DNA of 64,000 nucleotides, from the NCBI GenBank assembly GCA_015232575.1, contig JADFZL010000014.1, positions 1-64,000 of the forward strand, read 5' to 3'. Both the position numbers and the translations under genes were made by a program. This document shows, piece by piece, positions 1-9,300 of the stretch. Each line of letters begins with the position of its first letter. The first letter of the stretch is position 1. Source of the DNA: Candidatus Rifleibacteriota bacterium (GTDB lineage Bacteria; Muiribacteriota; Ozemobacteria; Ozemobacterales; Ozemobacteraceae). Under the pieces are notes generated by a model. The model was not told the origin of the DNA and ran no database searches. It saw only the letters and a program-made list of their open reading frames with translations.

Positions 1-482
1 ATTCGGATCTCATCTTCTTCCTTCGCTTTCTGCTATGGCTCTTCTTCCGATCTTATTTTCAATTATCAGACGCTCTTGAAACCTGCTTTAACTCAGTGCT
101 TTCACTATCTCTTGAGCGGTACCCTCGCGACTTCGCTTGAGGGTGAAAATGAGTTTATCATAAGTACTATTCAATGTCAATAAAAAATATAAATTATTTT
201 TATTATTTCAAAACACCACGAATCAGATATCTTGTTCACCTTCACCCGGGCGCAATAAATTGCGCCCCTACATTATGTTAGAACTTGATTTCCCGTCGAT
301 TTTCACTACTATGTGCTTCTAACAAACATTATTAATAGATTTGCAAACATGTTACCCCGAAAACATTGTCACTACGAGAGTTCTGATGATTTTTACCAAA
401 CGCTTGTGAAATCAAACAAAATGCTTCATATTAAGAGTTTTTCGGGGAAATCAGGTTATAAACAACTATTGTGTATAAACAA
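1..482. other. Intergenic region with an inverted duplicate at the window edge
   Basis: I see no gene here. Bases 1-47 are an exact reverse complement of 1190-1236, which lies inside the Clp1-like gene. Bases 44-53 (cttccgatct) follow directly and equal the last ten bases of a common sequencing adapter, so an artefact at a contig edge is possible. At 248-267 lies a palindromic hairpin repeat. Bases 355-363 (ccccgaaaa) and 437-446 (tttttcgggg) form a weak long-range inverted repeat beyond the end of the minus-strand operon. Confidence 0.6.
248..267. repeat. Short palindromic hairpin repeat (GGGC..AT-aa-AT..GCCC family)
   Basis: The arms gggcgcaat and attgcgccc are perfect 9-bp inverted repeats around an aa loop, followed by ccta. 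The same plan with different arm bases occurs at 3868-3887 and 34642-34661, always followed by cct. The arms vary in a compensated way, which suggests that the hairpin is what is kept. Confidence 0.75.
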
Positions 483-1748
483 TTAGAATCTGCCTGGCTC
501 AATAAAGCCCGATTCAAGATATTTTTCGCTTATTTTCAGGGAGCCGAACTGTATTCCCTTGATATTTTTCGTATCACAGGCCAATGGGGTTTTCATTCTG
601 AGAATGTTTTTCAGGAAATCGAATTCTTCAATTCTACAGAGACCAAGGAAGTTTTGATCGCCATCAGTTAATCCAGCTACAAGTCCTTTTTCTTCACCCG
701 CAATAACATTTATTATTCTGCCAAGATCCTTTGGCCAGCTTTTAACCATTTCCGGAAGAATCGGGCCGGAAGTGAAAACAAGTGTTCCCTCCCACCCAGA
801 TAGCTTTTCCGCCCAGAGACTTCCATCAAGGTTTACATGCGAACCTGATAGAAAATACGATCTCTCTGAGAATAACTGCGAAAACGGGATTTCGATTACA
901 CGGGAATTTTTGAAATAATTTACCAGTCTGGCTTCACGAAATGATCTTTTTTCAATCTGCTGCTGAGGTGTCGCCGGAAGATTTTTTCTCAATGCCGGAT
1001 TTCTGAAAATCCTGCTTGCCGGCAGATGCTTTACCAAATGCTCAAGTTCGTTTCCATTCTGAAGAAGAACATAAATATCCGAATTAAAAATATCCATTTT
1101 AGCTTTTTTTATAGCCCTTCCGCAGTCGCCATGAACCCATGAAGTTGTATCAATAATTAGAACGTCAGAAATATTTTCGGCCTTTCTCTGAAGAAGAGCC
1201 ATAGCAGAAAGCGAAGGAAGAAGATGAGATCCGAATGAATGTGCACCAACAAATGACATAACTGATTGTTTGGCTTGAGCAAGAAAAGAAACTGTCTTAT
1301 CTGGAATAGCGAGAGCCATGGTTCCTGGTAGAGCAATCTCCGATTGGGCAATATCACAATCCAGAACTGAAGTCTTCAGAGATCTTTCTAACAATTTATT
1401 TGCAAGAATTGTTGAGAACCAGGTTTTTCCAGAGGTCGATTCTCCAAGGACCATAATTTTGAACAATTTGCCCGGTTTTATCAAAGAATCAATTTTTGAA
1501 AATAGAGCAGCAAAGTCAATTTCAGGCAACTTGTCTTCCGATTTTTTCACGCAATCTTCCGGTATTGAGGTTTCGACTTCTGAATCTTCAACAGCCATAA
1601 CAGTGAGTTTTTTTCCTGAAGGAAGCTCGAATTCTTTGCCTGCTGAAAAACTTGAACAGGAAATTTCCAGAAGCCCTGTTTTTACAGAAATTTTTCCGGA
1701 ACCAATAAATTCGAAAACTTCATTTTTCTTAAGACAGAAAGATCTCAT
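483..1748 (-). CDS. Clp1/Grc3-like polynucleotide 5'-hydroxyl kinase
   Basis: Protein of 421 aa. Seen: a P-loop GESTSGKT at residues 102-109, then a DCDIAQSE motif near 129-136 and IDTTSWVHGDCGRAIKKAK near 199-217. This order (P-loop, D-x-D-x-GQ-like, TTGWV-like lid) is that of the Clp1/Grc3/NOL9 family, which phosphorylates RNA or DNA 5'-hydroxyl ends with ATP. The first ~90 residues look like a small beta-rich domain, as in family members. The start overlaps the stop of the upstream gene in an ATGA arrangement, so the two are probably translationally coupled. The family is best known from eukaryotes and archaea and bacterial members are less studied. The RNA substrate cannot be told from sequence. 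Confidence 0.75.
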   Translation of the reverse strand: MRSFCLKKNEVFEFIGSGKISVKTGLLEISCSSFSAGKEFELPSGKKLTVMAVEDSEVETSIPEDCVKKSEDKLPEIDFAALFSKIDSLIKPGKLFKIMVLGESTSGKTWFSTILANKLLERSLKTSVLDCDIAQSEIALPGTMALAIPDKTVSFLAQAKQSVMSFVGAHSFGSHLLPSLSAMALLQRKAENISDVLIIDTTSWVHGDCGRAIKKAKMDIFNSDIYVLLQNGNELEHLVKHLPASRIFRNPALRKNLPATPQQQIEKRSFREARLVNYFKNSRVIEIPFSQLFSERSYFLSGSHVNLDGSLWAEKLSGWEGTLVFTSGPILPEMVKSWPKDLGRIINVIAGEEKGLVAGLTDGDQNFLGLCRIEEFDFLKNILRMKTPLACDTKNIKGIQFGSLKISEKYLESGFIEPGRF

Positions 1749-2164
1749 TTTTGCTTACCTTTCTCAGACAAGAGAGATGGCCAGGTTTCCTCAAGTAATC
1801 TGTCATTGAGAATCGAAACTTTATCCATCTCCTTAAAACCAACCTCCAATTCATCTTCTCCGGTAAACGATTTCACACCTTTCAGTGTTACTCCGTCAGA
1901 ATCAATTGATGTAACTGTTCCAGAATAGCTATCATCTCCATTTTTTATGAAGACTCTCTGCCCAACGCTAATTTCCGTGGCCGACAAAGTCTTTACAACG
2001 CGAGACACACACATACCAACAATTCCCGGATATACAGGAATTTCGTCATAGGTCTTTATCAGAGACAAAACAGCTTCCCTGAAGAGTAAAGGGTCTGTCT
2101 CTTCTGTTGCAAGAGTTTTCAAGAGTTTGATCAATACTGGAAAATCGGTTTCTTTAAATGTCAT
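1745..2164 (-). CDS. Hypothetical 139-aa protein with a small beta-barrel-like segment
   Basis: I do not recognise the family. The N-terminal 50 residues look helical. Residues 60-110 contain GQRVFIKNGDDSYSGTVTSI and then SDGVTLKG, an alternation typical of KOW/SH3-like small barrels that often bind RNA or protein; this reading is an inference. The gene overlaps the Clp1-like kinase by four bases (ATGA) and lies 75 bases after the metallo-beta-lactamase gene. The coupling suggests a shared function with the kinase. Confidence 0.6.
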   Translation of the reverse strand: MTFKETDFPVLIKLLKTLATEETDPLLFREAVLSLIKTYDEIPVYPGIVGMCVSRVVKTLSATEISVGQRVFIKNGDDSYSGTVTSIDSDGVTLKGVKSFTGEDELEVGFKEMDKVSILNDRLLEETWPSLLSEKGKQK

Positions 2165-2239
2165 GATATCCTTCTTTCAATTGCATCCTGCAATAAAGTT
2201 AATTAATTCTCGAACTCACACAGTATAGAAAGCTATTTC

Positions 2240-3196
2240 TTATTGGTCAACAACAATTTCATAATCTTTGAAGTTCCTGCCATATATTTTGAAGACAATT
2301 GCTGAATTAGCATCTGTACGAAACAATTGCATTTTCTTTTCTATCAGAAAATTCGTCAATTCATTAACTGGATAAGAAAACGGGTTGTTTTTTCCAACGG
2401 AAAGTACAACTGCATCAGGCGCGGCTAAATTGTATAGATTCTTACTAAAAGATTGCGCAGAGCCATGACCTGGAATTTTTAGAATTGATGATTTCAGTGA
2501 ATTTCCGTATCTTAAAACTTCATTAATTCCACATTTTTCTATATCACCTGAAAGAATTATCGAGGTTTTACCATAGGTTATGCGAAGCACAACTGACCTA
2601 TCTTTAATGGAAAAAGATGATGGAGTAAATTTTGGTGGATTCAGAGTTTCTACAATGATTTCTTCGCCCCAATCCAGCAAGTCTTCGCTATGTACTGACT
2701 GCCGGATTAGTTTTTTAGTTTTAAGCATTTCGAGGTAATCGCGAAAGGCTGGAGAATCATGGATTCCACCGCAATCCCATATTTTATTCACCCGAAAGTC
2801 CTTCAAAACTGGAATAATTCCGCCAAGATGATCGTTATGAAAATGAGAGACAACTACTCCATCAAGATTTCTTATTCCTATTTTCTTCAAATAGTGCTGC
2901 ACATAAAGTCGACTATTGTCTGCAGTTTTAATTTCACTTTCATTTGAACCACCGTCAATAAGATAAGATTTACCCTTTGGGGTTAGTACAAGTATTGAAT
3001 CGCCTTGTCCAACATTGATAAAGTGTATTTCCAAAAAGGGTGAAAAATTTCTTCGACAATTTATTCTTTCAAATTTCTTTACCGGAAGGAACATTGCAAT
3101 AAAAAAAAAGATTGCGAAGAAGCTAATTAAAACGGTAAAGATTAATTTTGCTGGTGAATCAAAAACGGATTTTCTTATTCCAAAATTTTGTGTCAT
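2240..3196 (-). CDS. Membrane-anchored ComEC-type metallo-beta-lactamase
   Basis: Protein of 318 aa. Residues 17-38 are one hydrophobic segment. The remainder starts VGQGDSILV and carries HFHNDHLGG (His118, His120, Asp122, His123), the metal-binding signature of the metallo-beta-lactamase domain found at the C terminus of ComEC/Rec2. The pore-forming competence domain of full ComEC is missing, so this is a stand-alone, probably extracytoplasmic hydrolase, perhaps a nuclease. It follows the ComEA-like gene after four bases, which supports a DNA-handling role. The exact substrate is unknown. Confidence 0.8.
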   Translation of the reverse strand: MTQNFGIRKSVFDSPAKLIFTVLISFFAIFFFIAMFLPVKKFERINCRRNFSPFLEIHFINVGQGDSILVLTPKGKSYLIDGGSNESEIKTADNSRLYVQHYLKKIGIRNLDGVVVSHFHNDHLGGIIPVLKDFRVNKIWDCGGIHDSPAFRDYLEMLKTKKLIRQSVHSEDLLDWGEEIIVETLNPPKFTPSSFSIKDRSVVLRITYGKTSIILSGDIEKCGINEVLRYGNSLKSSILKIPGHGSAQSFSKNLYNLAAPDAVVLSVGKNNPFSYPVNELTNFLIEKKMQLFRTDANSAIVFKIYGRNFKDYEIVVDQ

Positions 3197-3200
3197 CAGG

Positions 3201-3818
3201 CTATTTCACTTCAATAAGATCGGAAATTTTTTCAAGAGTGTTTTCTGTAATTCCCTGAATTTCAAGCAATTCATCAATTGAGAAAAATCTTCCTTTATTT
3301 TCTCTTGAATCAATAATCCTTTGAGCCAGTTTTTTTCCAATTGCCGGCAGTTGAGATAATTCATCCTGATTTGCATCATTTAAATTTAATTTTTCAGGCA
3401 CATTTTCGGAATTGAAACTGAATGTTCCTGCAAATTGAGATATTGAATCAAGTTTTTTTTCAGTAATTGTTTTAATGAGCAATAATTGAGAAATATCAGA
3501 AAACTTTCCCAACTCATTTCTTAAAGCGATAATTTTTTCAGCAGTTTTTTTTCCAACACCTGGAAGCTGTACAATCTGATCAATTGTTGCAGAATTGAGA
3601 TTAAGCAGTTTATTATTGTCTGGAAACTGCAATTGAAAACCTTTTTTCAGAGGTTTTTCCGCATAAAGAGCTGAAATCTTTTTTATTTCTGTCTCAATAA
3701 GCTTCTCAGTTTTTGAATGACTTCTATATTGGAAATTCAGAATAATCAAACTCAGAGTTAGTACAACAGCAGAAACAAGAATTAATTTTTCATATGTTGC
3801 AAAAGTTTTCAAAACCAC
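3201..3818 (-). CDS. ComEA-like protein with two helix-hairpin-helix DNA-binding units
   Basis: Protein of 205 aa with an N-terminal hydrophobic anchor (about residues 12-28), so the rest is probably outside the cytoplasmic membrane. Two ComEA units follow in tandem: LNLNSATIDQIVQLPGVGKK with KIIALRNELGKF, and LNLNDANQDELSQLPAIGKK with RIIDSRENKGRF. Each contains the GxGKK hairpin that contacts the DNA backbone. ComEA proteins usually carry a single such unit, so this one is duplicated. It is the first gene of the minus-strand run and overlaps nothing upstream. Together with the next gene it suggests DNA uptake or DNA processing at the cell surface. Confidence 0.85.
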   Translation of the reverse strand: MVLKTFATYEKLILVSAVVLTLSLIILNFQYRSHSKTEKLIETEIKKISALYAEKPLKKGFQLQFPDNNKLLNLNSATIDQIVQLPGVGKKTAEKIIALRNELGKFSDISQLLLIKTITEKKLDSISQFAGTFSFNSENVPEKLNLNDANQDELSQLPAIGKKLAQRIIDSRENKGRFFSIDELLEIQGITENTLEKISDLIEVK

Positions 3819-4147
3819 TCTACGTCTCTTTCAGATAATATTTAAAGTCAATGAAGAAAGTCAGTTCGGGCTTGATAAATCAAGCCCCTGCAGAAAACGG
3901 TGATGTCATATTGCATCTCATACATACATTACAAAGATATCAAAAAAAATCGTAAAATAAAAGAAAGAAATATTTCATTTTTGCCGAGAATGTTGTAAAC
4001 TGAGTCGTTTGCAGCCTGAATATAAATTAGATGAAGTTGGCGCTGGAAGTTGTTTCGGGAAAAATGTGGAGCTTTTCAAGTTCACATCGGTACATGATTT
4101 TTGATAATATTGAAGAGAGAAACATAGAAAGGGTTGGGTAAAGACTT
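3819..4147. other. Divergent intergenic region
   Basis: This 329-base stretch separates the minus-strand comEA-like run from the plus-strand secreted protein. It holds the hairpin repeat at 3868-3887 and AT-rich sequence. The plus-strand gene has a plausible ribosome site gggttggg about 10 bases before its ATG. I found no convincing -35/-10 pair and no RNA gene. Confidence 0.5.
3868..3887. repeat. Short palindromic hairpin repeat, copy 2
   Basis: The arms gggcttgat and atcaagccc pair perfectly around aa. The flank continues as a stretch ending gaaaacggt. The copy at 34642-34661 has the same arms and a nearly identical 3' flank (gggaaacggt), so these two share more than the palindrome. Confidence 0.8.
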
Positions 4148-5863
4148 ATGAATGAGAGAAAAGTTCGATGCATCAAATTTTTCCTGGCAGCATTGCTGCT
4201 TTTGTTGTGGGTAAATCCATCATATTCGCAGCAGGGGGTTTATCTTGATGATGAATCAGGTTTGATGCTTGACATTCCTGAGCCGCCAGAAGCAAATAAG
4301 GAACTTCCTTCTCCCGTTCCGATAATTTATGAATTCGCCAATGCCCTCATGGCGGGTGAATATGATAAATGTGTTTCTCTTTTTGGAGCAGAGACTTTCC
4401 TCAGTATAGGGTTCCCTGGACAGACTAAAGCGCTTCTTGATATTGAAATGAAGGAATTATATTCCTACCAGGTTCAGGTTCTGAGAAATGAGATCAGATT
4501 TTTATCAAGAGTGTTAAATCGATATGCTAAGGGCGCAGAGTTAAATTATTCAAATCCAAGATTTCAAAACAATCAGTGCAAAGTTGTAATTAAGCTGAAA
4601 ACTGTCAGAGGCAAATATGAATTGAGCATTTATGCACGATTTTCTGACAACAAGTGGGAAATCTATGATTATGTTTTAAATTCAAAGAGATTCAGCGAAG
4701 TATTTCGAAAAAACCTTGCTGGTATGAAAATCAATGATTATATTTCCCTGATAAAACCGTTTTTTGCTCCATCCAGAATGAAAGAAATTCAGAATTCGGA
4801 ATTCGGCTTTTCTCTTAAGGTACCTGAAACATTTGTTGTAAAGGAAAAAGTCAGTTCAGCACTTCTATTTTCAATTTCAGCCTTTGAAAGTCAGTTTTTG
4901 CTTCATATTCAGGCTGCAGTATATGATAAGTCGAAATCTTTGAATGAAGCCGCTATAGAAATTAAGAAAACAATAATGCCTTTTTCTCCAAAGCTATATG
5001 ATCAATGGAAGGGCGAAATAGCCGGAGTAGAAATTGGACACGTTCTGTTTCAGTTTACAAAGAACAAAAAAGTTCTTCATACTCACATGGTTATAATCCC
5101 TATGAAAGAAAAGCTGATAGTATTGAATTTTTATCACAACTCTCTTCCGCTGTTGAAAAATATGACGAACATCAGAGAGTCAATACTTGAAACAATACGC
5201 CTGCCTTCAATTGAATCGTCAATGGGTGATATTTCGCTTCCGTCTGAAGATACATCTCTTCCAACGGAACCAAATGCCGAACAATCTTTACCGACTATGA
5301 GCTACGACTCATCAACTCCTTCAACAGATCCTGCACTGACACAAGGTGGACCAGCAGCAGGAAATCTGGAGGCAGGTTACCAGAATTCAGGCACAGACCC
5401 GAACGGTTCCAATCCGCCGCCGCCACCTCCGCCAGACAGCGAAGAACCGCCGCCACAGGACTATCCGGAGTATAATCCGGGGAATCCACCGCCACCGACT
5501 GATCCAGGCGTTGGGAATGATCCGGGCGCTGGGAATGACCCAGGATATGGAACAGACAATGCTCCACCTCCTCCGCCAGAGGGTGACCCGGGATATTCAG
5601 GTGGCGACCCGGGTTACGGTGGTGATCCAGGTTATGGTGGTGATCCGGGTGCTGGCGGTGATCCGGGTGCTGGCGGTGATCCGGGCGCTGGAAATGATCC
5701 GGGCGCTGGAAATGACCCGGGCGCTGTTAGCGGTGATCAAGGTAATGATCCGGGTTATGGTGGTGATCAGGGGTCTGGAGACGGAAACAATGACGTTCCA
5801 CCACCGCCACCTGATGACCAGTCTGCGCCTCCGCCACCCGAGGGTTCTGAAGTTAACTTCTAA
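4148..5863 (+). CDS. Secreted protein with PsbP-like region and Pro/Gly/Asp repeat tail
   Basis: Protein of 571 aa. A signal peptide is clear (KFFLAALLLLLWVNPSYSQQ, cleavage near residue 27). Residues 45-215 look like a cystatin/NTF2-type extracytoplasmic domain. Residues 220-350 (starting EFGFSLKVPETF) resemble the PsbP/DUF1795-type fold. From about residue 400 the chain is low complexity: runs of five to seven prolines, then repeats of the kind GGDPGYGGDPGAG and GNDPGAG. At DNA level these are 12-18 base tandem units (5590-5730), prone to slippage. No function is recognised. The tail may span or bind the cell wall (inference). Long reading frames in other frames of the repeat are by-products of its composition. 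Confidence 0.75.
   Translation: MNERKVRCIKFFLAALLLLLWVNPSYSQQGVYLDDESGLMLDIPEPPEANKELPSPVPIIYEFANALMAGEYDKCVSLFGAETFLSIGFPGQTKALLDIEMKELYSYQVQVLRNEIRFLSRVLNRYAKGAELNYSNPRFQNNQCKVVIKLKTVRGKYELSIYARFSDNKWEIYDYVLNSKRFSEVFRKNLAGMKINDYISLIKPFFAPSRMKEIQNSEFGFSLKVPETFVVKEKVSSALLFSISAFESQFLLHIQAAVYDKSKSLNEAAIEIKKTIMPFSPKLYDQWKGEIAGVEIGHVLFQFTKNKKVLHTHMVIIPMKEKLIVLNFYHNSLPLLKNMTNIRESILETIRLPSIESSMGDISLPSEDTSLPTEPNAEQSLPTMSYDSSTPSTDPALTQGGPAAGNLEAGYQNSGTDPNGSNPPPPPPPDSEEPPPQDYPEYNPGNPPPPTDPGVGNDPGAGNDPGYGTDNAPPPPPEGDPGYSGGDPGYGGDPGYGGDPGAGGDPGAGGDPGAGNDPGAGNDPGAVSGDQGNDPGYGGDQGSGDGNNDVPPPPPDDQSAPPPPEGSEVNF
5590..5730 (+). repeat. Tandem coding repeats for GGDPG(Y/A)G units
   Basis: Units such as ggtgatccgggtgctggc recur with few changes, including two nearly identical copies in a row around 5640-5690. 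They encode the glycine/aspartate/proline tail of the secreted protein. Confidence 0.85.
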
Positions 5864-5867
5864 TTTT

Positions 5868-5889
5868 AGAGGGGGCACGCGCCCCCTCT
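5868..5889 (+). terminator. GC-rich hairpin after the secreted-protein gene
   Basis: The arms agagggggc and gccccctct pair perfectly (9 bp) around acgc, five bases after the stop codon. No T-tract follows, so it may stabilise the mRNA end or act together with the next palindromes rather than as a classical terminator. Confidence 0.5.
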
Positions 5890-5890
5890 C

Positions 5891-5944
5891 GGTATTCGAA
5901 CAAGTTCGAATACCTCACTCCCCGCGGTCGAGCACTTTGTGCTC
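5891..5944. repeat. Two further perfect palindromes in series
   Basis: Bases 5891-5914 form ggtattcgaac-aa-gttcgaatacc (11-bp arms). Bases 5930-5944 form gagcac-ttt-gtgctc (6-bp arms). With the hairpin at 5868 this makes three perfect palindromes in 77 bases. Confidence 0.7.
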
Positions 5945-6163
5945 TCCGCAGCATGGCGCCTTTAATCATTTAGAAGTCGTTAAAGAATAAACTGATCATT
6001 TCAGGATTTTTTAAAAAAATAATCATTAACCTACCCTCAATTACAGAGAGAAGTAGCACTGATAGATCGGTACCCACAAAATAATCATGTTGTTTCTTAA
6101 TGACTCCTTAATCATTTGAACATGTGTACAAGTATGCTGAAAATATTAAATCCTGAAGCTATC

Positions 6164-6192
6164 TTGTATTGCGTTCATAATATTGTTATATG
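6164..6192 (+). promoter_or_regulatory. Possible sigma70-like promoter for the candidate small RNA
   Basis: TTGTAT at 6164-6169 and TATATG at 6187-6192 are separated by 17 bases. The predicted start near 6199 falls at the first base pair of the structured segment that follows. The hexamers are moderate matches. Confidence 0.3.
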
Positions 6193-6198
6193 AACTAT

Positions 6199-6315
6199 AG
6201 CACCGTCGTTCATGGCATAATTAGCGAACGGCATTCTGGTAGAAAATTACCGAACTGGACGGTGTCGAAATAATCAAAACGCCTGATCTGTAATAGATCA
6301 GGCGTTTTGATTTAT
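6199..6315 (+). ncRNA. Candidate structured small RNA with its own terminator
   Basis: A closing 7-bp stem (caccgtc 6201-6207 with gacggtg 6258-6264) encloses two smaller stems: gttc/gaac (6208-6211, 6226-6229) and ggta/tacc (6238-6241, 6248-6251). This is a compact three-way junction of 64 nt. Eight bases later begins a perfect 17-bp terminator hairpin. No open frame of note lies in it. It is not a recognisable tRNA, because the T-loop and anticodon arm are absent. The evidence is structural only. Confidence 0.35.
6273..6311. terminator. Bidirectional intrinsic terminator after icmF
   Basis: The 17-base arms 6273-6289 and 6295-6311 pair perfectly around gtaat. Each arm carries a run of four A or T, giving a U-rich end in both directions. 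It lies 40 bases past the icmF stop on the minus strand and just after the candidate small RNA on the plus strand. Confidence 0.85.
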
Positions 6316-6350
6316 TAGAAAGACAAGGACTCTCAACCTTGCTCCGGGAA

Positions 6351-9300
6351 TTACAGATTTCTTCTGTATTGTCCTCCGACTGAAAAGAGAGTACTTGTAA
6401 TTTGTCCAACGGATGCAACTTTTGCTGTATTCATGAGTTCTTCAAAAATGTTTCCGTTATTAAGTATAATGCTTTTCAATTTCTCAAGTGCTTTTTCGGC
6501 GCCTTGATCATTATGTTTTTTATAATTATTTACGCGTTCAAGTCTTTCTGTTTTCTCTGGAAGGGTTGCCCTTGCAAGTTCAATTTCAACCTTCTTTCCA
6601 AGCTCGTTCTGGTTTGGATTCAAATATGTGTTAACGCCAATAATGGGAAGTTCTCCGGAATGTTTGAGCATTTCATAGTACATGCTTTCTTCCTGAATTT
6701 TTTCTCTTTGATATTGTGTTTCCATGGCACCAAGAACCCCGCCTCTGGAAGAAATTCTGTCAAACTCATCAAGAACTGCTTTTTCAACCATATCGGTAAG
6801 ATATTCAACGAAATATGAGCCCTGAAGTGGGTTTTCGTTTTTACAGAAACCGTATTCCCTGTTAAGAATCATTTGTACAGCCATACTTCTTCTGACACTT
6901 TCTTCAGTCGGAGTAGTAATTGCTTCATCATAGGCATTTGTATGAAGGGAATTGCAGTTATCGTTTATAGCAAGCAAAGCCTGCAATGTTGTACGAATAT
7001 CATTAAACTGTATTTCCTGCGCGTGAAGTGATCGTCCGCTGGTCTGGCAATGGTATTTCAATTTCTGAGAGCGTTCATTTGCCTTGTATTTCTTCTTCAT
7101 AGCTATTGCCCAGATTCTGCGTGCAACTCTGCCAATTACGGTGTATTCAGGGTCCATGCCATTACTGAAAAAGAAAGAAAGGTTTGGTGCAAAATCGTCA
7201 ATTTTCATTCCACGGCTGAGGTAATATTCTACAAATGTAAATCCGTTTGCAAGAGTAAAGGCCAATTGTGAAATTGGGTTCGCGCCAGCTTCAGCGATGT
7301 GATATCCGGAAATACTTATGGAATAATAATTTCGTATTTCATTTCTGATAAAGTATTCCTGAATATCGCCAAGCATTTTCAGTGCAAAATCAATCGAAAA
7401 GACGCAGGTGTTCTGTCCCTGATCTTCTTTTAAAATATCTGCCTGAACTGTTCCGCGGACAATTTTCAGAGTTTCGGCAGCAATATTCTTTTTCTCGTCT
7501 TCGGTGAGAGGAGAACTTTTAAGTTTCTGTGCTTTATCAATCTGCTGATCAATGGCTGTGTTCATGAAGAAAGCAAGCATTATCGGTGCCGGGCCATTGG
7601 TTGTCATACTTACGCTTGTATTTGAATCGCAGAGATCAAATCCACGGAAGAGTGATTTCATGTCATCAAGAGTGGAGATACTGACACCACTTTCGCCAAT
7701 TTTCCCGAATACATCCATTCTTTCTTCAGGGTCCTGGCCATAGAGAGAAACGCTGTCAAAGGCTGTTGACAACCTTTTTGCCGGATCATTTGCAGTCAGA
7801 AAGTGAAATCTTTTGTTTGTTCTTTCCGGACCACCTTCACCAGCAAACTGTCTTTTTGGCTCTTCATCAGAGCGTTTGAATGGAAATACCCCGGCGGTAA
7901 ACGGGAAACTTCCCGGAACATTTTCTTTTCGTAAAAAGGTTATGATATCGCCATAATTTTCAAACTGTGGAAGAGAAACTCTCGGTATTTTTGATCCGGC
8001 GAGAGATTTAGTATTTGTAGGAACTTCGAATATTTTCCCTCTGACAGTGTATTTGAAGGTATCTCCTTCATAATTGCTTTTAAATTCACTCCAGGATTCG
8101 ATTGAATTCTGAATTTTGAGGGGAAGTTTCTCATATTCGGCAATTCTGGCATTTTTCAATTCTTCCAGAGTTGTTTCACCAAAGGATATCGAAGAGATTT
8201 TATCAAGTGAATATACTTTTTCAGCCACGTCTTTCAATTCAGAAGTTTCCCGGTGATAATCGCGTATGGTCTCGGTAATTTCACTCAGGTAATTGGTTCG
8301 ATTCTGAGGAATAATGGGCGAAACGAACGAAGACTTCTGGCTTACTTTCATCTGAATTTTTTCCTGCCAGTTGTCTGAAGGATTTTTTCTATTCAATGAA
8401 CTCTGAATGAATCGGAATAATGCATTTACGCCATCGTCATTAAATTTCGATGCGATTGTTCCAAAAACCGGATAATTTTCATCCGGAAGATATTTCCCTT
8501 CAAATCTTGTACGGCGAACCTGTCTTATTACATCACGAAATGCGTCTTCTGAGGCACGTCTATCAAATTTATTAATAGCTATAACATCTGCATAATCAAG
8601 CATGTCAATCTTTTCAAGTTGCATTGGAGCGCCATATTCGGATGTCATGACATAAAGAGAAACATCACAAATGTCAAGAATTCCTGTATCACCCTGGCCA
8701 ATGCCGCTTGTTTCAACAATAATCAAATCAAACCCACATTTTCTCACCAGTGCTACTGCGTCTTTCACGACATCAGAAAGTTCGCTCGAGCTTCCGCGCG
8801 TTGCAAAACTACGTGTGAAAACGTTTTCATGATTTATAGAATTCATTCTGATGCGATCACCAAGCAACGCACCACCAGTTTTTTTCTTTGAGGGATCAAT
8901 GCTGAAGACACAATATTTTCTATCTGGATATTCAAGAAGGAAGCGTCTTATAATTTCGTCAACCAGACTGCTTTTTCCGGCGCCGCCCGGCCCTGTAACT
9001 CCAAGAACTGAGGCTCCGGATTTTCTGCCTCTTTCCAGTTGCTTTATTATAGAAACCGGAAGGTCTGTATTTTTAAGCTCAAGCATGGACAATGCTCTTG
9101 ACACGCGCTTTACATCTGATGTTGAAAGTTCATTTTCATAGTAATCTTTTGGCCAGGAATTGACAGAGAAATCAGATTTACGGATAATATCTTCTATCAT
9201 TCCTTCCAGGCCCATCAATCGGGCGTCTTCAGGTGAGTAAATTTTTGTAACACCACAATTATGGAGTTCTTCAGCTTCATGCGGCAATATTACGCCTCCG

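Noticed and set aside
1318..1809. Long plus-strand frame (163 codons) opposite the Clp1-like gene
   Set aside because: It lies wholly antisense to two clear genes, has no ribosome site and its product has biased Ser/Phe composition typical of antisense frames.
5590..5730. CRISPR array
   Set aside because: The regular units have no unique spacers and lie inside a coding frame. The same holds for the repeats at 60490-61920.
5346..5990. A 214-codon frame overlapping the repeat tail of the secreted protein
   Set aside because: It is the shifted frame of the Pro/Gly repeats and gives Arg/Met/Val-rich repeats. The 93-codon minus frame at 5597-5878 is likewise a product of the repeats.
6201..6264. 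tRNA gene in the cloverleaf-like segment
   Set aside because: The outer stem has seven base pairs, but there is no T-loop (ttcra), no anticodon arm and no CCA-type end. It is kept only as a candidate small RNA.
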